Assembly: GCA_020650975.1 (NCBI GenBank)
Contig: JAIPMN010008992.1
Span: 1-30,359, forward strand
Source: Apostichopus californicus
Taxonomy: Eukaryota; Echinodermata; Holothuroidea; Aspidochirotida; Stichopodidae
DNA: 30,359 bases
Reading direction: 5' to 3'
Part shown: in pieces, positions 18,301 to 27,300 of the stretch
Layout of the letters: every line of letters starts with the position of its first letter
How positions within the stretch are numbered: the first letter of the stretch is position 1
The notes under the pieces: generated by a model
Database searches by the model: none
Told to the model about the DNA's origin: nothing
The model's input: only the letters and a program-made list of their open reading frames with translations
Program-made: the position numbers and the translations under genes

Positions 18301-21300
18301 TCCTGTTGCTTTGCAAGATTTCTATGATCGGGGCACAGATTATGGTCCTAATTGACACTGTCAATGCTATATTTGTCCTTAGCATTGTGCAATCAAATTA
18401 AAAATGATCTTAGCTATTAAACTTGACAGAGACAAAAAATAATTCCTCTACTGCAAAGTCACACAACTGCTACACAGGAATCTGTAACTGGTGAGGCATC
18501 TGTGCTACATTTTGTAACTTGGTAAGGTACAAAATTTGACAGACATTCTGTAATTGGTAACCAACCTGGTGCTCACTGGTAGCATTTGTGACTGAATGGC
18601 AGGACAACTGACAGACATGATTTGTACAAGTCAGGTTCCTCCTGCAGACGGCCTCGCAGGAGAACGGCTTGGCCTCCCAACACGGAAAATCCCAAATCTT
18701 TTAGGAAAACATGAAAAAGTATGAAAGTGAGAAATATGAACAAAGATGAAAAAGTGATTTGGCAATATTGACAAATGTATATCTGTTTGGTGTCTTTCTG
18801 AAAATTTGACAAACCAGGAACGGTTTATAATCATATGTTCATTTCTATATATAGATATATATTATATATTAACACTATTGTACATATGTAGTATGTTTAA
18901 TACATAATGCCTGAAATAGTTACATAATCTCAAAACTAATTACATGATACTGAAACTAGTTCCATCATGTCCAAAGTCATTACATTATGTCAAAAGTATT
19001 TACATGTCACAAGTAGTTACATAATGTTGCTATTTGTTAATACATATCGTCAAAGTTGTAAGTCTAAAGCAACAATGGAAATCTCATATTTTAATATGAC
19101 CATTTTCTCTGCACTTCAATCCAGATGCTTACATACTGACAACCTGCTGTAACCTTGAAAATGAGTCCCGATCCTCGTAATTTATTCTCACCTTATGTTT
19201 GCCGAGACATTCCACTGGAACAGGTACTTCACAGGGCGGACAGGGTTTCTCAATTACTTCAAGGTAAGGTTTTGGAGAGGGTTCCCAGGGTCCTGATCGT
19301 GTTTTCTGGTAAAAGATAGAGACAAGTTTGGAAGCGGTTGGTGAGGGAGACGAAGAGGACACAGCTGGGTAACTGACAGAAACTGCATGTCTGCATTTGC
19401 AGTGTATTGATTCATGCCACACATATTAGCACGTTACTTTTGTTGTATTCATGTAAACTGAATACATTTTCACCATCTTAAAAATGAATTTTATTTTGTA
19501 AAATAAGTAATTAATACATGGCCTGAAACATTTTCCCTGAAAAGAGGTTTGAATTTATTTTTTATTTAAAAGGGATATGCCAGTGGCAGATGATTTAACA
19601 CTTTACCTTAAAGAGTAAAAAAAAATACATCCACAAAGTATTTTCGCTATTATATCTCTTTTAAGGGATGAAACAAAATAATGTGAAAAATAGAGATCAT
19701 GTATGACAAAAGAACACTCCAATTATCCATCTCTGATTGGTTGTTGGACTCCAATATCCATCTCTGATTGGTTGTTGGACTCCAATATCCATCTCTGATT
19801 GGTTGTTGGACTCCAATATCCATCTCTGATTGGTTGTTGGCCAAAACCAAATGCATAGTAGAATTACTCGTAGTAAATTTAGGGCAGTATGACAGTGTAC
19901 CCCGTTTCTTTATCCTAAGATGACAATGCCTTTGGTTGATGCTTAGTCCTTGAAGCATCCCACCAGGTCAGTTCCATGTCCAGTTACAGATCCCAACATG
20001 ACAACAAACTTCTAAACTGCTTAGGTTTACATAATTTTTCCTGCATTTTTGTCGGTTTTGGCATTCCATACTAAACTGCTTTCATGAAATGCACTGGTCC
20101 ATCACTATCATCTCTTCCTCGTAACGAATGCAAACTTTTTATTATTTTCTATTTATTTACCACTTTCTCCATTTTTCGAGTGAGGATTGCGGAATGGCAC
20201 CTAACGGGGCAGTTGTGGCTGCAGTCGGGATAACTTTTATCGCATTTCTGTCGACAGGGCGGGCATCGCTTGGAGTGGCAGCGATGGTGGTCTCGTACGG
20301 TGTGGTGGCAATCTGGTGGAATTCTGAAATCAGAAAATAAACAGATTTTTCTCTTTGTAAGCAACTGCAATGACGATAACCATTGGGAGAAAAAAGCCTA
20401 ATTATACTGGCTATCAATGTTTTGTCACAAATCCTAAATTAATATAAGGCTCGTAGGCCTAGCCACACGTGCCTAGCACGATAAGCTGATGAAAGTTGCA
20501 TTTGAAACGGACGAACTGTTCAAAATATTTAAACAAAGAAGGGTGGAGGTTTCTAGTTTAACATTCCCAGGTTTAGAATTTCACAGTTATTAGTCACTCG
20601 CTAAATAATATCATTGCAAAAAAAAAAAATATTTGCTAAAATCGAATTCTCAATGGCCTTTTTCTTCTTTGAAAAAAATCAAATGGAGTCTACTGGCAAC
20701 AACAAGCAAGTTTGCCTCTACTGGCAAAATGACCAAAAATCACCAGCATTTAGTCAGTATATAGCCTAAATTCCATTGCCTGATTCCACAAAGTATCCAA
20801 CAAGCCAAATTTAGAACCAGTTAAAGACTTCACAAGGTTAAAACTTCACAAACTTCAAGATTTGCTTTTAATACACTAGGCCTCTATCTTACTGATTTTT
20901 GCCTATAGACGGTAAAAACGTATCTTGTCACAGAAAATTCCATCTGACACGAGTAGAACAACATTACCATGCAGTCCAGTCCCAGCACAAATTCCAAAAG
21001 AAAGTCTCAAAAATGATTTTTCAAATGTAAAATTAACTTTCCAAAGTGAATTTGATTTGAATTGAAGGTGTTGCTAAATTTAGTTTTCCTTTGCAACCTC
21101 AAACCTAAAGATCAGAATCTTTACTGTACCTGCATGGCTCCCTACACTTGGGAGGCTTGGTCAGCTTCTCGACTCCGCATGGAACTGTGATTTTGGTATT
21201 CTTGCAGAAGCACAGAATATCCACGGTCTTGGGGCACAGATAGCACGGCCCTTAGAGAAGAAGAAATGTACTAACATTTGACTTTTGACATGATTTGATT

Positions 21301-24300
21301 TTTGCGTCACTTCTATTGGAGCACCCCATAATGAAGCTTTTTGCCCCAAATGTGTAGAGAGATAAAAAAATGTTAATAAACTGCTTATCTTCTGACTGGG
21401 GCATACCTTGAAATTTGAAAAGGGGAGGGGGGAGCAGAATTTTAAAAGGGGCATTTCTCTCAGAGGGAGCATTACTACACTTAACGGAGCGCAATGATGT
21501 ACAAAGAAAATTTTGTCCCAAAATGCCTCTCACTTTGCAGGAATTAAACAATAATAAGAGTATTTTATTACGTAGCAGACCAACTTTCAGGGGAAAGATT
21601 GAGAAGGGTCGCTTAGCTTTCTTCAACCTGAAAAGAGGGCTTTAATGATATTTCCTGCTTTAAGTTAAATGGGGGGGGGGGGGGGGCTATGTCCGTGTTT
21701 ATTGCTAAAAGCCTGAGTAGGTAAAAGTAAACGTTAGAGGGCCTGTCATTTCGATCCTAGCAGGATCTTCTTCAGAGACAATCTGAAATGAATACAGATT
21801 AAGGAAACACTTAAAGTAGACAGATGGACAGACATCTATCTAACTATGACGTGTCCCAATGTGCTTTCGTTCTAGTTTTTGCCCTTGAAGAAGATTCTGT
21901 TAGGATGAAAATTATCAGACCCTCTAACTAAATATCACATGTGCTCTTTTGCTTGGACCTTTCAACAAATTTTCTCTCCATTTTCCCACCCTCCATGCAA
22001 TCTCCCACCCCCCTTTCAGTTAATTTCAATCAATTTGGGGGGAGAGAGAGCACCGAAGAAAGACTTGAAAACAGTTGCTTCTTCATTTCACATACAAGTC
22101 TAAAATATAAAAATATTCTTCAACACCATAACTCCTTTTCCATCGATGGTTGAAATCTTCAAATCATATCTCTCTTAATGTTCCATGTTCCCCTTAACTG
22201 TTAGGGTTAAAGCTGTACGTATAATTTCGTGCAGGTTATGACTGGCATCACTAGGCTAGTTTATTGCCAGGATAGATTTATTGCCAGGACAGATCAGTTG
22301 TTATGGCATAAAACTTTTATTCCAAGGTCAATGTTCGAAATCTTGTATCACTCCGAACGTTTAGTTCTCTTTAAAGAAGAAGAGTTGTCAAGCTTCCAAT
22401 CATCTTTCTATTGACACTACACCTCAATACCTAACAGACAAAAGGCTTACAGTGGCATTGAATCAATCTTTCTTGGCCCTGTATGATGATAGCAGATGGA
22501 AAATCTCTTTCTAATATGTTATTACTTTTCTGTTGTCTTTATGACAGACTATCCAATTTTTTCATCAAAATCTCTTGAAATTTTGGATAACGTCCTATGG
22601 TTAGGTTTAGACTTCTAGATGCAACGTTACAAACGGCTGTTTTGACAAGTAGAACATATAATAATCTTCCCTTTGACATGGGATATGAAACCTCCCAGCC
22701 CCCCCCCACCCTCTCCCCCTTCAACCTGCTCTACTGTTTGCTCCTTGTGGAAAAACTGTAACATGCTTTCAAATCTGTTGTTATGATGAATGTATTTACA
22801 AACCTGGGTGGCATGGCAGAGGACATTTGTCGTTCTTGCAGGTTAATGGTTTACTGCATGTCTGTTCACACGGAGGACAGTTGCCATCGCAACACTGGCA
22901 AAGACAAATAGTAAAGGTTGTATGTGTTAAATTGTATGATATTCTCATAGTACACAGGTAAAAGTAACTATATCTTATAAAGAGGATAATAAATAGTATA
23001 GATCCATATAGGGAAGGATAGCAAAAGGAAGGAAGGGGCAGGGCAGGGGATGCTTGTATTTAAGTAAAACAAAGTTACATTCCAAATACGACAGCAAACA
23101 AGTTGTGAGTTTTGAACGCAAAGTTCTGATCCAAGATAAGTCCTCTTTCCTCCCATGAGGAGGAGGTAGCATACAACTTACCCTCCTCTTACAAGGATGT
23201 CTGGTACAAGGCTTTATCTTGTTACATCTGGTATCACAGAGATACTCCTTTGTACAAGGGAGCGATTTTTCACGCAGCCCACATCGGCAACGCTTGGTCG
23301 ACATTTGCAGACACTGGAATCAAAGGGAGAGTAACACAGAGCTGTAAGTTGAATATATAGCGATACAGGAATCCTACCTTCTTCATTTCTATCCATATGT
23401 ACAACCTTAACAGACAGTAAAACCATTCTCCAGGCGCTCTTAATGCTTTCAATTTTAACAATCTCTTTGTAGGAAAGCACGTCAGAAATGCAAATTTACA
23501 CATTTTGTAGAATGCGATACATAGATACCGTATTGTGACCCTAACACATCCATCTGCCAAAAGTTTACTCTTTATTATTCTCTATTCTTTCTTAATACAT
23601 TCTTTTCTTTTTTCTTTTTCACAGTTATTTCCTTACGCAGTATTTTTTTGTCGAGTACAAGAAACAACCAGTTGACTGTAATGTCACTTTTGTACACATG
23701 TAATGTACACTAACCTCTTGCCATTCAGATAAGAAGAAAACTATTCAGGTATAAATATTCCTTGCCTACTTTACCAACTTTAAAGGAGCTCTCCTATAAA
23801 CTTTTAATCACAGAAACTCATGTCTCCAAACTCTTTTTGGAGAATTTTTACAATTGTTGATCTCCATAAGTCTATGGCATTTAAATAAATAATTCTTAAA
23901 AAAAAAAATTATGAATTAATAATTATTTAAAAAAAAATTATTATTAAAACATAATTTTCTATTTATTTCAACAGTGGTCACTTCTGGTCTCCTTGTGTTT
24001 CTCATGACACGTCATTCATTCCCTACCTTCTCACACGGTCCGTTATGACAGGCTCGCGTACATTTGTGAGCTTGGCACTGCAGTAGCTTTTCACAGGTGT
24101 CACCGCAGGTCGGCACTTCTTCTGTGCAAGGCAACTCAAACTCTGGAGAAGGAAGTGTTATATAATATACTTCTACTTCATATATACAAACTCTATATGT
24201 TGAAATAAATTGCAATCAGTGAAGAAAAAAATCAAAGAATAAATTTGGCATTCCCTCTTGCAACAATATCAAATCATTTACCTGTTTTGCCACAGGGACA

Positions 24301-27300
24301 ACTTCTCTGTCCAGACCGAGAACAGGTTCCACACTGTCCACCATGACAAATCCGCTCACAAGTATGCTCCTGGCAAGAATAGACTTTCTTGCATGGGTCA
24401 TCGCAGGTCCAGCGAGGGGAGGCGCAGGGCCTAATTTGGACATTTTTACCACAATTACAATTCTGCTGGCTCGTCTTGGGACAAGGTGCACAGTCTCCTG
24501 TGAATCAATTTAATAAAACATATATTTAATAAAAAAAAATATCTTTGATAGTTTTTTTTTATCTTGTGTACTGAACAATTTCTCCACGAGGCTAAACGAC
24601 AAGGATTCCACAAGCTGGTTCATTTCATAAATTAAGGGTCCATGTTTCAAAGTTTGCAAACAGTTTTGTGTGAATATGAACATATTCCTAGTACTTTCAC
24701 AAAGTAGTTTAATTATTCTCTTGTAGAGTACTGATACATATTAGCTTTGCCTCTTATTGTGTGATGAAAAAATCTACACCGACAACAATACAAACGTCTG
24801 TTACTAATGGGAAGTGAAAAGCTTGGTGCACTTTGCCGTGCTGGATGCAGCTTGCATGTGCTTACAAGTAAGACTGCTCAAAATTTGTCAAGATTTATAG
24901 TTTGTGAAACAAAATTTAATTTTCACAAACTATAAATCGTGATGTATACATATATATAATTGAAATTGTAGTGAGTTGGAAAATCCAGAACAGTGAAGAA
25001 ACCTCCAGCCTCCACCGGGATTCGAACCCGGGCCTCCCACTTTATATGCGGACACCCTAACCACTAGGCTATGGACGCTGATTGTGTGTCCAGAGGTTCG
25101 AAACCGATAAGGAAGGTCGTAGTTCCACTGTAGGCGTTTGTCACCTGTATGGAACAATACTAGTTCTGTTTTGGTGACATATTTTGCCTTACTCTAGAGA
25201 TCAAACATGATGCTAACCAACTCGAAATCATATATCTATATGTATATATAATGCAAAGGAAAAGAAACAGGCAGAAATGTGACTTACCTCCATGACAGGG
25301 TGTGCTGCAGAAATGTTGGCCGCATGTGAGAGGTTTGTTACATTTGGATCCACAGGACCAAGCTTGTGAACAGCACCGCCGAAGCTGAGTGGGTTTGGAA
25401 CCGCAGTAACAAGTGGTCTTTACCGTTTGCGGGCAGGGTGGACAGGGTCCTAAATAAACATGAAAATAATGTAAGTACAAAAATTGGAAACAAGTTTTAT
25501 ATAGCTATAGATTTCCTTCTCCAAGATAGTAACTCAAATTTACTAGTGCATTGTCAAATATAAATTCTTTAAATCTTTCTTCTCATCCAAAAAAGATGTG
25601 ATGGGAGATGTTAATTAGCACCAGCAGTAAATGGTAAGTACTTCAGACCAGAATATTATGTAAAGCAGGCTAGGCTAGGTGCATGTATTATCTTAGTGTG
25701 GTAGGTCTGGAGTAGGTTTTGATTTCTTCTTTTCTTCCCATTTAAAAGTAAAAGACTTCAATAATCTCAAATAACATTGATGCAACCCAAACCAAAATCA
25801 ACACAAAATATAATATAACATGATTTTCTTTTCAAAGCATTAATGATAGCAAGCAAGGAAGGATGCAAATTGTTATGCATTTTAAAGGCAATCGACAGAT
25901 TGTCTGCTTCATGTGAGGACAGCCAATTTATTATTTGGTCTTTTGTAATTGTCACCAAAACCTTGTTTTTCATTAGCAGTTTAATGACAACTGATTACAA
26001 TCATAAACTATCCAGCAAGGCATGTAAAGGTGTACGTAGGGTTCTTCAATCAAAATCAAAATCAGTAGTGAAAAGAGCAGGAGATGACCTCTAAGGTAAT
26101 TTGGTTGATCTGTTGCTCCTATTCGGCTGGTAATTTTTCACCTTCTGTACATATTATTTGCAGACAATCGATATAATTGCTTCATACATGGTTCAAAAAA
26201 GCATTGTAGCAACAAAAGTGTTGCTCATCCGACAGCTTGATTACAGATACAGTGGAAAGGGTATCAACATGGTCAAAGGGAATATAATCATTTGGGTGTG
26301 AGTGTGGGTATGGGCATGGGCGTGGGTATGTGTGCGGGTGGTTCAACAAACCTGGGTGACAGAGCAGGAGACAAACATGCCCACATTCAGGCTTCAGCTG
26401 CTTGTCACACCTTTCTCCACAGCTGTGAGGTGCAAGCCAAGGATGGACAGGGGGGTTAATCTTCTGGTTGCAAAAACAGGTATAGTGGGTAGGTGTCTCA
26501 TAGCCTTTGTATTCGAACCGGCAATTCGGACTGTGAAGGAGGGAAATAATACATTTAAACATACTTATGCAGAGGAAGATGCATAAGGTTACCTTTTTAA
26601 AGTACAGTTCACTTTTCACAACTCTGCAGGTTTTCTAAATGACCCAGATTCTCTCTTAATTACGAAACAAAGTAAGGTAACCAAACTGACCGATGTCTAT
26701 TAAAATTTTATATCAGAATTTTTTTATCTCCTTTTAATTTTCTTGTTAGCTCTATCTTCATGTGATCCTCGGGAAGAGGCAGGGGAGAACTGACATACTT
26801 TCCATGAAGGCAAAAGCTGCTATTTGTCAAAAAAATTTAGTTAAATAAAAAGAGTTTTCCCTATAATGTGATAACTTATGGATGAACACCAGTCCTTCTA
26901 TCTTTGAGGCAGACAAGTGATTAAATTCTACACTGATTCCTGTTCCCAGCAGGAATCTCAATCCTACAGATGTGATTATTGCATCACATCATACTCGCAC
27001 ACACTGAGGTGAGGGCACCCATTGAACAATATCACTGCCATGAAACTGTTATGCAGAAAGGTATTTCAAAACCACCATTAGAGCAAAACCAATCAATCCC
27101 AATTTACCCAAATCAGAAATATCAAATCCACGGAGTACTCCGATCGACACATCTGCACAGAATGGATCGAGAGAGACTGGTTTAATTTGATCAAACGATT
27201 ATTGCAATGAGGGACCTACCATGGCCATGTGGCTTCGTCTTGAGATATTGCCTCCTCGGATTTATAATCCTTCAGCATGACTGCTTGTTTGGCCCAGTTC

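Noticed and set aside
19650-19958. 102-codon minus-strand frame with repeated [14 protein letters not shown] peptides
   Set aside because: It is the translation of a 31-bp minisatellite, whose period is not a multiple of three, within an NFXL1 intron.
21733-21773. Hammerhead-ribozyme-like core CTGAAGA...GAAA in the MITE arm (minus strand)
   Set aside because: There is one extra A between the CTGAAGA box and the GATCC/GGATC stem, and no convincing stems I and III, so the minimal hammerhead fold is not satisfied.
25007-25078. Functional tRNA gene
   Set aside because: The acceptor stem has a G-G mismatch, the D stem is short and the anticodon would be ATA; a SINE head or pseudogene is more likely.
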